19,794 nucleotides of DNA from SIG636 sp045535465 (GCA_045535465.1 JAZSLS010000082.1:1-19794), one strand, 5' to 3'. Positions 1-6,698 are shown, numbered from the stretch's first letter. Made by a program: numbers and translations. Notes: generated by a model not told the origin, from the sequence alone.

Positions 1-1
1 A

Positions 2-226
2 GGTACGGGCTACACCGTTACCTGCGAAGACGATAGCCGCACAGCGGTTCTTACGGCAGACCTTAACGGCGACGCTGTTGTTTCCTCCGTGGACTATATA
101 AGTCTGCAGTCCTCCCTTAAATCCAAGCTTGAGCTTAGCAGCGCAGCAAAGGAAGCCGCAGACGTAAGCGGTGACGGCGTAATCTCCGCCGCAGACTGCT
201 TAAGCCTTAAGCTGCTTCTTCAGTAA
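2..226 (+). CDS. C-terminal fragment of a dockerin-bearing extracellular protein (5' end outside window)
   Basis: The reading frame enters open from the left edge and ends at TAA 224-226, giving 74 residues. Two calcium-loop segments typical of a type I dockerin are visible: ADLNGDAVVSSVDYISL (about residues 19-35) and ADVSGDGVISAADCLSL (about residues 53-69). Each has the DxNxD or DxSxD core followed by an Asp seven residues after the core Asp and a trailing helix. The protein ends two residues after the second helix, so the dockerin is the C-terminal module. In known systems dockerins plug enzymes or binding proteins into cohesin-bearing scaffoldins or onto the cell surface. The catalytic part lies outside the window, so the function is unknown. 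A strong hairpin follows directly. No cohesin or scaffoldin gene is present here. Confidence 0.85.
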   Translation, partial: GTGYTVTCEDDSRTAVLTADLNGDAVVSSVDYISLQSSLKSKLELSSAAKEAADVSGDGVISAADCLSLKLLLQ

Positions 227-232
227 TAAATC

Positions 233-270
233 AACCCACCCGAAATATGAAAATCGGGTGGGTTTTGTTT
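233..270 (+). terminator. Rho-independent terminator of the dockerin gene
   Basis: A perfect 11-bp stem (AACCCACCCGA 233-243 with TCGGGTGGGTT 254-264) encloses a 10-nt loop and runs into TTTTGTTTT. It starts only seven bases after the stop codon, so it ends the dockerin transcript. Confidence 0.9.
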
Positions 271-282
271 TGGCAAAACGCA

Positions 283-312
283 AGAAAAAGGAGCGAAAAC
301 GCTCCTTTTTCT
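283..312 (-). terminator. Hairpin terminator downstream of the long-repeat lipoprotein gene
   Basis: A perfect 13-bp stem (283-295 with 300-312) has an AAAA loop. On the minus strand it lies 27 bases after the stop at 340 and carries a run of T within its descending arm. It faces the dockerin terminator across a convergent junction and could work in both directions. Confidence 0.75.
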
Positions 313-339
313 GCAGTTATTCTTTTTTGTCCACGTTTT

Positions 340-1875
340 TTACATACCAAGGGTGGGCATAACGGTGTAGTTTCTCCAAGTGCCCGCTTCCTTCTTACGC
401 GCGTAATCACGGAGAACGTCTATCCAGATAAGAAAAGCATCCTGCGCTATGTGATAGTCGTTATCGGAGGAATACTCAATAGGCATATAGCCGTAACCGT
501 TGGTAAGAGGAGTTGCAACGTCCACAAAGTCAACGCCGTTGGCGTTACAGTAATTAAGCACGTAGTTATTAAACTTGCGTACGTTTGCGTTGCTGAGCCT
601 TGATGCGTACTTAGAACCAAGCTGTTCAAAGGTGCCTGTGTTGTAAGTACCTGCAAGTAAAACTATGGTAAGATTAGGGTTCTTTGCCTTTATCTTTTGA
701 ACGCCCGCAATCACCTCATTCGCCGCACTGAGAGGGTCGCCGTATACCTTCATTTCACTGTAACAGGTAAGACCTATATACATTGTAGTGCAGCCTGTTG
801 CTGCAGGCAGGTCCTCAAAATTATACGCTCTGCCACGATAGCGAGGAAGGGAATTTCCTGACATAGAAGGGGTTTCTTGGTTGTTTTTCCAAAAGCTTAT
901 GCCTACCGCACCAACGTTAATGGAATTACCCATTATGGTACTGTCAACGGAGGTTCTCCATTGGCTTACGTATTTACCGAAATGCATCATTATAGAGTAG
1001 CCAAGGAACAAAGAGTTGTTGAAATGGCTGTCGATAGGGTCGGCGTAGAGAGCCTCGGGAATGGGCGTAAGCGGGTCGGAGGGGGAGCTGGGAACGTAAC
1101 TGCTGTCGTCCTCTTCGGGAGGAGGAACTTCGCTGCTGTCATCCTCTTCGGGAGGAGGTGCCACACTGCTGTCATCCTCTTCGGGAGGAGGTGCCACACT
1201 GCTGTCATCCTCTTCGGGTGGAGGTGCCACACTGCTGTCGTCCTCTTCCGGAGGAGGTGCTACACTGCTGTCATCCTCTTCGGGAGGAGGCGCTACGCTG
1301 CTGTCGTCCTCCTCGGGAGGAGGCGCCACACTGCTGTCGTCCTCTTCGGGAGGAGGAGCCACGCTGCTGTCATCCTCTTCGGGAGGAGGTGCCACACTGC
1401 TGTCATCCTCTTCGGGAGGAGGTGCCACACTGCTGTCGTCCTCTTCGGGAGGAGGAGCCACGCTGCTGTCGTCCTCGGGAAGAGCGGAGCTATCATCGTT
1501 TGTGGAGTCAGAGCTGTCGGGAGCGGTTGCAGATGAATTATCGTTCATATTGCTTTCCTCACTATCGTCAGGCATTGACGAGCTGTTGGAGTCAGCTCCT
1601 TCGGAAGATACGTTTTCGTGAGAGGAGTTTTCTTCCCTCCCGCTTTGCTCGCTGCCGTCATCATTCGAGCCTGCGGCTTCGCCGCCGCTTTGAACGGCAC
1701 TGCTTCCCTCCTCGGTGGAAGTGCCGTTTACTGAAGCTTCGTTATTTGACGCTTCGGCGGAGCCATTCACAGAAGAATCGTTTCCTCCGTCCTTAACACC
1801 GCAGGCGGCAAAATAAACTACGCACATAGCCACTGCCAAAAGAATTGCCACGGTTTTTTTTACAGAAATGTTCAT
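340..1875 (-). CDS. Lipoprotein with Pro/acidic repeat stalk and degenerate SGNH/GDSL-hydrolase-like domain
   Basis: This 511-aa predicted surface lipoprotein starts with a signal peptide (KK, then a hydrophobic stretch) ending in the lipobox FAAC, so Cys25 should be lipidated. Residues 26-134 are rich in Ser, Glu, Asp and Asn. Residues 135-255 are eleven near-perfect copies of DDSSVAPPPEE (the last reads EVPPP), a likely extended stalk. Residues 276-511 resemble the SGNH fold seen in clostridial surface proteins. Block I reads FLGYSIM, with Ser294 kept but the usual Asp of GDS replaced by Tyr. The GxND-like block III reads GLTCYSE, and the C-terminal block reads NDYH with His475, where the DxxH Asp is Asn. 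Activity is therefore uncertain. AAAGGAG precedes the ATG. It lies 13 bases after its paralog (1889-2884) and shares the same signal peptide and C-terminal tail. Substrate is unknown; an esterase or a binding-only role are both possible. Confidence 0.8.
   Translation of the reverse strand: MNISVKKTVAILLAVAMCVVYFAACGVKDGGNDSSVNGSAEASNNEASVNGTSTEEGSSAVQSGGEAAGSNDDGSEQSGREENSSHENVSSEGADSNSSSMPDDSEESNMNDNSSATAPDSSDSTNDDSSALPEDDSSVAPPPEEDDSSVAPPPEEDDSSVAPPPEEDDSSVAPPPEEDDSSVAPPPEEDDSSVAPPPEEDDSSVAPPPEEDDSSVAPPPEEDDSSVAPPPEEDDSSVAPPPEEDDSSEVPPPEEDDSSYVPSSPSDPLTPIPEALYADPIDSHFNNSLFLGYSIMMHFGKYVSQWRTSVDSTIMGNSINVGAVGISFWKNNQETPSMSGNSLPRYRGRAYNFEDLPAATGCTTMYIGLTCYSEMKVYGDPLSAANEVIAGVQKIKAKNPNLTIVLLAGTYNTGTFEQLGSKYASRLSNANVRKFNNYVLNYCNANGVDFVDVATPLTNGYGYMPIEYSSDNDYHIAQDAFLIWIDVLRDYARKKEAGTWRNYTVMPTLGM
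1101..1476 (-). repeat. 33-bp in-frame tandem repeat, about 11 copies
   Basis: Each unit encodes DDSSVAPPPEE on the minus strand. Ten units read VAPPP and the one nearest the hydrolase-like domain reads EVPPP. Units differ mainly at silent positions (for example GTCATC/GTCGTC and TCTTCG/TCCTCG), which suggests selection on the peptide. Because 33 is a multiple of three, all frames stay open here, which produces spurious overlapping reading frames. Confidence 0.95.
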
Positions 1876-1888
1876 ACATCCTTCTCCT

Positions 1889-2884
1889 TTACTCTATCTC
1901 AAATCCAAGCTCGGGCATAACAGTAAGGTTTTGCCAAGTGCCCGCTTCTTTTTTTCTTGCGTAATCACGAAGTATCTGTATCCAAATCTTATAGGGGTCT
2001 TGCTTTATGTGGTAGGAATCGTCCGAGGACCATTCTTTCAAAAAGTAACCGTATCCGTTGGTAAGAGGAGTTGAAACGTCGATAAAATCTATACCCTCGC
2101 TGTTGCAATATTCAAGAATATAGTTGTTAAAGGTGCGTATATTTTCATTATTAACACGGTCAAGATTTATGGCACCACTGGGTGATTCCCCTGTGTTATA
2201 AGTGCCCGAAAGCACAATTATATGTAGTTCAGGGTTTAAAAACTTTATCATTCTAAGCCCTTCTATTTCAATATCCGCACCCCTTCTTGCACAGTTTTCT
2301 GCACTTCCAAGCCCCATATCGCTGTAAGGCATACACCCTATTACCATTGTTTTTACACCCATAGCATCGGGAAGGTCTTCAAAACGGTATCCCACGTTAT
2401 TGTGCTTGGGCAAGGTGGTGTCGGGAGAGGAGGGGTCTTGGCTTTTATTGTTTCGGAAGTTCATACCCACACCTGCTCTGAACTCCGCCGTGCCCATAAG
2501 TCTGTAGTCCCAACTGTTACGCCAATCCTCGGTATATCTGCCGAAGTGCATCATTATGGAGTAGCCTATAAACACCGAATCGTTAAAATAAGCATCTATG
2601 GGGTCATAATAGGCAAAGTTTGCAGGTATTTGCATAACCGGGTCGTCCTGACTATTTGGAACGTAAACGGGCTCACTCGCTTCGGGAGCACTTACTTCGT
2701 CACTTGAGTCAACAAAAGAGCTTTCCTCCGAACTGTCTTCTTTTTGCGATACATCACTTGACTGAACCGCCGACAATTCGGAAGAGCTTTCACCGCCGTC
2801 CTTAACACCACAAGAGGCAAAACAAACTAAAACCATAGCCACAACCAATATAATTGCCACAGTTTTCTTTACGGGAACATTCAT
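1889..2884 (-). CDS. Lipoprotein with short Ser/Glu linker and SGNH/GDSL-hydrolase-like domain (paralog of 340-1875)
   Basis: A 331-aa predicted surface lipoprotein. The ATG at 2884 is chosen over an upstream GTG at 2914 because AAGGAG lies just before it and because the protein then begins MNVPVKKTVAI, matching the paralog. The lipobox FASC gives lipidated Cys25. Residues 31-75 form a short Ser/Glu/Asp linker without the Pro repeat. The globular part (about 85-331) aligns with the paralog throughout. Block I is FIGYSIMMHF with Ser109 and Tyr instead of Asp; block III is GCMPYSDM instead of GxND. The C-terminal block DSYH keeps both Asp289 and His292, so this copy is closer to a complete SGNH triad than its neighbour. 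The shared tail (KKEAGTW, then TVMP.LG) is a recognisable family signature. Function is unknown. Confidence 0.8.
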   Translation of the reverse strand: MNVPVKKTVAIILVVAMVLVCFASCGVKDGGESSSELSAVQSSDVSQKEDSSEESSFVDSSDEVSAPEASEPVYVPNSQDDPVMQIPANFAYYDPIDAYFNDSVFIGYSIMMHFGRYTEDWRNSWDYRLMGTAEFRAGVGMNFRNNKSQDPSSPDTTLPKHNNVGYRFEDLPDAMGVKTMVIGCMPYSDMGLGSAENCARRGADIEIEGLRMIKFLNPELHIIVLSGTYNTGESPSGAINLDRVNNENIRTFNNYILEYCNSEGIDFIDVSTPLTNGYGYFLKEWSSDDSYHIKQDPYKIWIQILRDYARKKEAGTWQNLTVMPELGFEIE

Positions 2885-2895
2885 ACTTTTTCTCC

Positions 2896-2940
2896 TTGTT
2901 TTTTTCGTAATCACGGAGTATCTGTATCAAAATCTTGCTA
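2896..2940 (-). pseudogene. Remnant of a third SGNH-lipoprotein copy (3' end only)
   Basis: Positions 2906-2936 match the 3' coding region of the downstream paralog (1960-1990) at 29 of 31 bases by eye. Read on the minus strand they give KILIQILRDYEKNKEK, like KIWIQILRDYARKKEA in the intact copy. The fragment has no start, is out of frame with its neighbours, and its A-rich end supplies the ribosome binding site of the 2884 gene. It looks like the scar of a tandem duplication. Confidence 0.65.
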
Positions 2941-2944
2941 AGCT

Positions 2945-3157
2945 TTAGTCCAAATCAAAATCTGCTATGTCCCCTACGGGTAATTTTGTTATACGGGGCT
3001 TATACTTCAGCAAGTCAAAGGAAAATTTACGACAAACACCGTCATCGTGAACTATACCCTTTATATCACAAATGCAAGCGCTGCTGTGAGAGATAAGCTC
3101 AGCGTGTTCGCAGTATGCGCAAATTCTGTTTTCCTCGGGACATTTGTTTTTTAACAT
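2945..3157 (-). CDS. Small Cys-rich protein, probable metal-binding, unknown function
   Basis: A 70-aa protein with CAYCEHAE (Cys13, Cys16), CIC (Cys28, Cys30) and a conserved-looking tail GIVHDDGVCRKFSFDLLKYKP (Cys42). The layout CxxC...C...GxV..DG.CRKF resembles small hypothetical proteins common in Clostridia, which I know only as uncharacterised. The paired cysteines suggest Zn or Fe-S binding. It has no signal peptide or membrane segment, so it is probably cytoplasmic. AGAGGTG lies four bases before the ATG. It starts 12 bases after the membrane protein gene upstream, so the two are probably co-transcribed. The acidic C-terminus (DIADFDLD) is notable. Confidence 0.75.
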   Translation of the reverse strand: MLKNKCPEENRICAYCEHAELISHSSACICDIKGIVHDDGVCRKFSFDLLKYKPRITKLPVGDIADFDLD

Positions 3158-3169
3158 AAAACACCTCTG

Positions 3170-4276
3170 TTATGCCTTAAACTCATATAAATAGCCCAGC
3201 ACACGGGCAGAAAAACCGTCTATATCCGCACTACCGCAAAGGTATATACGGCTGTTTTCCTTATCGTCGGAATAATAAAAGCCGTTAGTTTTGAAAAGAG
3301 GAAGGTCAGTTATCTTAATTCCGTATTGGTCTGCCGTAGGCGGAACCTTTATACCAAGGCTGTTTATGTCGCAAAGCATACCTTTCTCTGTAAGGTAAAG
3401 ATACGCATCCGCATCAAGAAGCAGTATCTTGCCACCCTTTGCCATTTCCTCCACTGCGGCCTTCTGCTCATCACCAAAGATGTGCTGCCCCTCCTTGTAC
3501 TTTAACTGTAAGGTTTCGTACTTAAGAAGCGGTACTGTGTTTTGCTCTCTTTCCTTGGATACGTAGTAAAGGCTTGCTTCCATATCGTTTACACAGTTTT
3601 CATAAAGGTCACGGTCGCCGATAAGCGCCATATTAACGTACTCACGCTTAAAGCCCTCAATTTTATAGTTTACCAGCGAGATGAACAGGTCTGCATTATT
3701 CTTATAAAGTGCGGTAGAGTTGCCGTAGTCAATGCCGCCTTCACGGTTGCCTCTAAGACACACTATGGTGCTTCTGGGCATATCGTTAAAGCCGTCCTTC
3801 TCAGCTATATCCAAATACTTAAGCTCTATGCCGTAGTCGTTAAGAGCGTTTTCGGGCTTAGTGCCGAAAACCTCCTCAAGAGGCGCTAAAATATTGTATT
3901 TCATAAGCCACTCAAAATGGGTCTTATCCAGAAAATAAAGAGTGTGCTCACCTGCCATAACCTCAGTTTGTAAACGGTCCTTGGTGGTTTTGTCGTTCTG
4001 GTTCATAAAAACCAAGGACATAATTTTTTTATTGTCACCCGTTACGTCGTCAAAAAAGGGGTCAATAACCTCGTTAAACTCCTTACGGTTGGTGTTACCC
4101 AAATCATAATCCGCCACGTAAAGTATGCTTATATCAGGGTCCTCGTTGCGGATGCACTGCACCAAAGAAACGCCCGCCACAAACAGCACCAGCGCACCTA
4201 CCAAAATATACCATTTATAATAATACCACAGGTGAGAAATCCACCCTATTATGCTCTTGTTTTTGCTGTTTTTCAT
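3170..4276 (-). CDS. Single-pass membrane protein with large extracytoplasmic domain
   Basis: A 368-aa protein. The ATG at 4276 is chosen because GGAGG lies eight bases upstream; the longer frame to 4339 would start inside the promoter. Residues 1-13 are basic and polar, and about 17-40 (HLWYYYKWYILVGALVLF...) form one membrane helix. The rest is predicted outside the cell and mixes alpha and beta segments (DISILYVADYDL, HTLYFLDKTHFEWL, GKILLLDADAYLYLTEKGML). Phrases such as EVMAGEHTLYFLDK and AKGGKILLLDADAYLYL recall solute-binding-protein folds tethered to the membrane, but I see no lipobox or ligand motif. It has its own good promoter and heads the four-gene minus-strand cluster. Function is unknown; a binding or sensing role on the outer face is an inference. 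Confidence 0.75.
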   Translation of the reverse strand: MKNSKNKSIIGWISHLWYYYKWYILVGALVLFVAGVSLVQCIRNEDPDISILYVADYDLGNTNRKEFNEVIDPFFDDVTGDNKKIMSLVFMNQNDKTTKDRLQTEVMAGEHTLYFLDKTHFEWLMKYNILAPLEEVFGTKPENALNDYGIELKYLDIAEKDGFNDMPRSTIVCLRGNREGGIDYGNSTALYKNNADLFISLVNYKIEGFKREYVNMALIGDRDLYENCVNDMEASLYYVSKEREQNTVPLLKYETLQLKYKEGQHIFGDEQKAAVEEMAKGGKILLLDADAYLYLTEKGMLCDINSLGIKVPPTADQYGIKITDLPLFKTNGFYYSDDKENSRIYLCGSADIDGFSARVLGYLYEFKA

Positions 4277-4309
4277 TGCTTTTGCCTCCGAATAGTTTTT
4301 GCTTGTACT

Positions 4310-4339
4310 ATTATAACACACACATACACCTTTTAGCAA
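4310..4339 (-). promoter_or_regulatory. Promoter for the minus-strand surface-protein operon
   Basis: On the minus strand, -35 TTGCTA (4339-4334) and -10 TATAAT (4315-4310) are separated by 18 bases. It drives the membrane-protein gene starting at 4276 and probably the three genes after it. Confidence 0.7.
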
Positions 4340-4359
4340 GGGTTTTACCTCTCTAAGAC

Positions 4360-4388
4360 TTGAATTTTTGTTTTTACTGTGCTATACT
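4360..4388 (+). promoter_or_regulatory. Promoter of the DtxR-family regulator
   Basis: -35 TTGAAT (4360-4365) and -10 TATACT (4383-4388) are separated by 17 bases. Transcription should start near 4395, after the ATG at 4392, which supports the GTG start at 4413 and gives a very short leader. Confidence 0.75.
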
Positions 4389-4412
4389 TAAATGCAAGAG
4401 GAGGTGTTTGCT

Positions 4413-4775
4413 GTGGGTATACAGGAATCGGGCGAGATGTATTTGGAAACCATTTACGTCCTTACCCGTAGCAGTGCTACCGTTCGTGCCATAGACGTGG
4501 GCGAATGTATGGGCTACTCAAAGCCCAGTGTCAGCCGCGCTCTTGGAATTTTGAAAAAGAACGACTTTATCACCGTTGGTGACGAAGGATATATATCCCT
4601 TACCGATGCCGGCCTTTCCGTGGCGGAAAAGCTGTACGAAAGGCATACTATACTTACGGATTTTTTGGTAGGCATTGGCGTAGAGAAGGACGCCGCCGCC
4701 GTGGATGCCTGCAAGATAGAACACGTTATAAGCGAGGCTTCCTTTGAAGCAATAAAAAAACAAGTAAAGAACTAA
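4413..4775 (+). CDS. DtxR/MntR-family metal-dependent transcriptional regulator, iron-type ligands, short form
   Basis: A 120-aa regulator. The GTG at 4413 is preferred because GAGGAGGTG ends six bases before it and the upstream ATG (4392) would fall before the predicted transcript start. Residues 2-65 form the winged helix (MGYSKPSVSRALGILKK is the recognition region). The dimerisation and metal region follows (ERHTILTDFL, DACKIEHVIS). Aligned by eye with DtxR, Met9, Cys100, Glu103 and His104 match the DtxR ligands Met10, Cys102, Glu105 and His106, and His78 matches His79. MntR has Asp and Glu in place of the Met and Cys, so Fe2+ is the more likely co-repressor. The C-terminal SH3-like domain of DtxR is absent. 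It is divergent from the surface operon and convergent with sufCB; no clear operator was seen. Confidence 0.88.
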   Translation: MGIQESGEMYLETIYVLTRSSATVRAIDVGECMGYSKPSVSRALGILKKNDFITVGDEGYISLTDAGLSVAEKLYERHTILTDFLVGIGVEKDAAAVDACKIEHVISEASFEAIKKQVKN

Positions 4776-4810
4776 AAAAACGCTTGGCTGCCCGTGCGCC
4801 AAGCGTTTTT
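4776..4810. terminator. Bidirectional terminator between the DtxR-family gene and sufB
   Basis: A perfect 13-bp stem (4776-4788 with 4798-4810) begins with A5 and ends with T5. It lies immediately after the regulator stop and 28 bases from the sufB stop, so it can end both convergent transcripts. Confidence 0.9.
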
Positions 4811-4837
4811 AGTATACATTTTTATATCCGCCAAATT

Positions 4838-5761
4838 TTAGCTTAAGAAGCCTTCAATAATTACGCTCTCCGCCTCTTCAGCCGTAAGCCCAAGGGTTTG
4901 AAGCTTAAGAAGCTGCTCATTGTTAATACGACCTATTGCCGCTTCGTGAATAATGGAAGCTTCTGCGCTGTTTGCCTGTATCTCGGGAATACTGCCCACG
5001 GAGGCATCATCCATAATAATGGCGTCGCACTGGATATGGGCACTGCAAGCAGTATTGCCTACTGCCTTGGGATGGAAAACCTGAGAGGATTTATCCCTTG
5101 CCACGGAACGGGAAACGACCTGTAAGCTGCTGTCCTCACCGTTAAGATAAACTTCCACGTCAGACTTGGCAACCTGCTCATCGTGGGTAACAAGCCTTTC
5201 GGAAATATTAAGACGTGCTGCCGCACCAAGATACGCCACGGTGTTACGAACGGTAGAGGTTATACCTTCTATCTGAACGCTTTCCAGGTCAAAAACGCTT
5301 CCTTCAGCCATCATTATAACCGTGGAGGGATTCATAACGCTGCCACCGCTTCCCTCTCCGTAATGCTTTTCGGTATACTTAACACGGCAGCTTTTGCCAA
5401 CCTTAAAGGTGTGAACGCCGCTGTGTGTGCTGTGGCTGCCGCCGTTATTGCAAATGCCGCAGCCCGCTATTATTTCAACCTCCGCCCCGTCACCTATAAC
5501 AAAATCGTTGGCAACGGTTTCATCCAGACCGCTTTCGGTAAGAATAACGGGGATATAAACCTTTTCGTTTTTAGTGCCGGCTTTAATTATTATCTCTATA
5601 CCGCTGCCATCAGGCTTATTGATTATATCAATATTTTCGGTAACGGAACGTGCTGCACCGACGCCGTTTTTACGAACGTTGAACGCACCCGTAGGAAGAG
5701 ACGGCATAGACGCAATTATATCAAGAAGGCGCATATCGCCCTTTGCAAGTATGTTATCCAT
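4838..5761 (-). CDS. sufB: SufB/SufD-like Fe-S cluster scaffold protein (short form)
   Basis: A 307-aa SUF scaffold subunit. The ATG at 5761 is chosen because GTGAGGT precedes it; the longer frame would overlap sufC. The beta-helix core is visible with HSTHSGVHTFKVG (about 110-122) and FHPKAVGNTAC (229-239). Then comes the C-terminal SufB signature: HIQCDAIIM with Cys245, IPEIQA with Glu260, and IHEAAIGRINNEQL with His272-Glu273, corresponding to Cys405 and the His-Glu pair of E. coli SufB. It ends in the usual GLTAEEAESVIIEGF. It lacks the long N-terminal region of classical SufB (roughly 480-495 aa). With sufC upstream it forms a two-gene operon with no sufD, sufS or sufU, matching the minimal SUF-like (SmsCB) type known from anaerobes and archaea. 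It would act in the cytoplasm as the site of cluster assembly. Confidence 0.9.
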   Translation of the reverse strand: MDNILAKGDMRLLDIIASMPSLPTGAFNVRKNGVGAARSVTENIDIINKPDGSGIEIIIKAGTKNEKVYIPVILTESGLDETVANDFVIGDGAEVEIIAGCGICNNGGSHSTHSGVHTFKVGKSCRVKYTEKHYGEGSGGSVMNPSTVIMMAEGSVFDLESVQIEGITSTVRNTVAYLGAAARLNISERLVTHDEQVAKSDVEVYLNGEDSSLQVVSRSVARDKSSQVFHPKAVGNTACSAHIQCDAIIMDDASVGSIPEIQANSAEASIIHEAAIGRINNEQLLKLQTLGLTAEEAESVIIEGFLS

Positions 5762-5780
5762 AGTTTGTACCTCACGTACT

Positions 5781-6503
5781 TTAATTGTTGCCCTGTGTTT
5801 TAAGACATCCTCTGCGGAAAATATCCGTAAGCTTAGGCAAAATGTCCTCCTTAGGACCAATATCGGTAAGCATACCGTCTGCCACTACGGCAATACGGTC
5901 AGCCGTTTGCATTACACGCTCCTGATGAGAAATTATCATAAGAGCGCCGCTTTTTTCACGGCCTAAGTTGCTGAAAGCGTTAACAAGCATATTGAAAGAC
6001 CATATATCAATGCCTGCCTCGGGCTCATCATATATAGCAACCTTAAGCTTTCTTATAAGAAGCGAAGCTACCTCTATCCTCTTAAGCTCACCGCCGGAAA
6101 GAGTAGCGTCCAGCGTGCGGTCAAGATAATCCGCAGCGCAAAGGCCAACGCAGGAAAGATAACGGCAACACTCGGTGTCGTCTATCTCACCCCCAGCAGC
6201 TATGGAAAGCAAACGCTTTACCGTAAGCCCCTTAAACCGTGCGGGCGCCTGAAAGGCATATCCAACGCCAAGACGTGCCCTTTCGGTTATGTCAAGCCCT
6301 GTAATATCCGTACCGTCAAGTATTATCTTACCGCTGTTAGGATTGATTATACCCATAGCAAGACGGGCAAGAGTGCTTTTACCGCCTCCATTAGGGCCGG
6401 TAACCACCAAAATCTCCCCTGTCTTTACCTCAAGACTAAGATTTTTTATTATTGCAACACCGTCATCCGGTGCATTGTAGCATATATTATCAAGCCTTAG
6501 CAT
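5781..6503 (-). CDS. sufC: SufC-type Fe-S assembly ATPase
   Basis: A 240-aa ABC-type ATPase. It has Walker A GPNGGGKST (36-44), a Q-loop at YAFQAPARF (82-90), the signature LSGGE (135-139), Walker B VAIYDEP (155-161), a D-loop AGID, and H-loop His193 (ISHQER). The phrases SGGELKRIEVASLL and YDEPEAGID are characteristic of SufC rather than of transporter ATPases. There is no membrane partner nearby. It would dimerise and drive shape changes in the SufB scaffold. The sufB start lies 19 bases downstream. A perfect consensus promoter lies upstream at 6578-6606. The ribosome binding site AAAGGAG is 13 bases before the ATG, rather far, which might lower expression. Confidence 0.93.
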   Translation of the reverse strand: MLRLDNICYNAPDDGVAIIKNLSLEVKTGEILVVTGPNGGGKSTLARLAMGIINPNSGKIILDGTDITGLDITERARLGVGYAFQAPARFKGLTVKRLLSIAAGGEIDDTECCRYLSCVGLCAADYLDRTLDATLSGGELKRIEVASLLIRKLKVAIYDEPEAGIDIWSFNMLVNAFSNLGREKSGALMIISHQERVMQTADRIAVVADGMLTDIGPKEDILPKLTDIFRRGCLKTQGNN

Positions 6504-6577
6504 TTTAAAAAAGACTCTCCTTTATTAATACAATCAAAAAAATGAAAAAAACGCACTTTTTCCTCATTTCTTATTTG

Positions 6578-6606
6578 ATTATAACAATATTTTTTCCTAC
6601 TGTCAA
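6578..6606 (-). promoter_or_regulatory. Consensus promoter of sufCB
   Basis: On the minus strand, -35 TTGACA (6606-6601) and -10 TATAAT (6583-6578) have exact consensus hexamers with 17-base spacing. The transcript would start near 6571, leaving a leader of about 65 bases. No riboswitch-like structure was seen in it. Confidence 0.88.
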
Positions 6607-6629
6607 CAGAATTTTTAAGTATATAACTA

Positions 6630-6658
6630 TTGACTACTGGGAAAAAAAGTAGTAAGAT
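6630..6658 (+). promoter_or_regulatory. Promoter of serC-serA with a dyad in the spacer
   Basis: -35 TTGACT (6630-6635) and -10 TAAGAT (6653-6658) are 17 bases apart. An inverted repeat ACTACT (6633-6638) / AGTAGT (6648-6653) overlaps the -35 end and touches the -10, a good place for a repressor to bind. The sufC and serC promoters are back to back, with 23 bases between their -35 boxes. Confidence 0.7.
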
Positions 6659-6698
6659 ACATAGTTGATAAATATATTATAAGAAACGAGGTTTTACT

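Noticed and set aside
1101..1476. Possible CRISPR array because of regular repeats
   Set aside because: The 33-bp units are contiguous with no spacers and encode a regular peptide in frame with the lipoprotein.
877..1796. Long plus-strand frames across the repeat region, rich in RRCHTAVILFG-like or HCCHPLREE-like repeats
   Set aside because: They are antisense or shifted readings of the 33-bp repeat, which keeps all frames open. They lack ribosome binding sites and protein-like composition.
2885..2914. GTG start giving a ten-residue longer lipoprotein
   Set aside because: It would place the strong ribosome binding site inside the gene and add a charged stretch before the signal peptide that its paralog lacks.
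4392..4412. ATG start for the DtxR-family regulator
   Set aside because: It lies before the predicted transcript start and overlaps the ribosome binding site of the GTG start at 4413.
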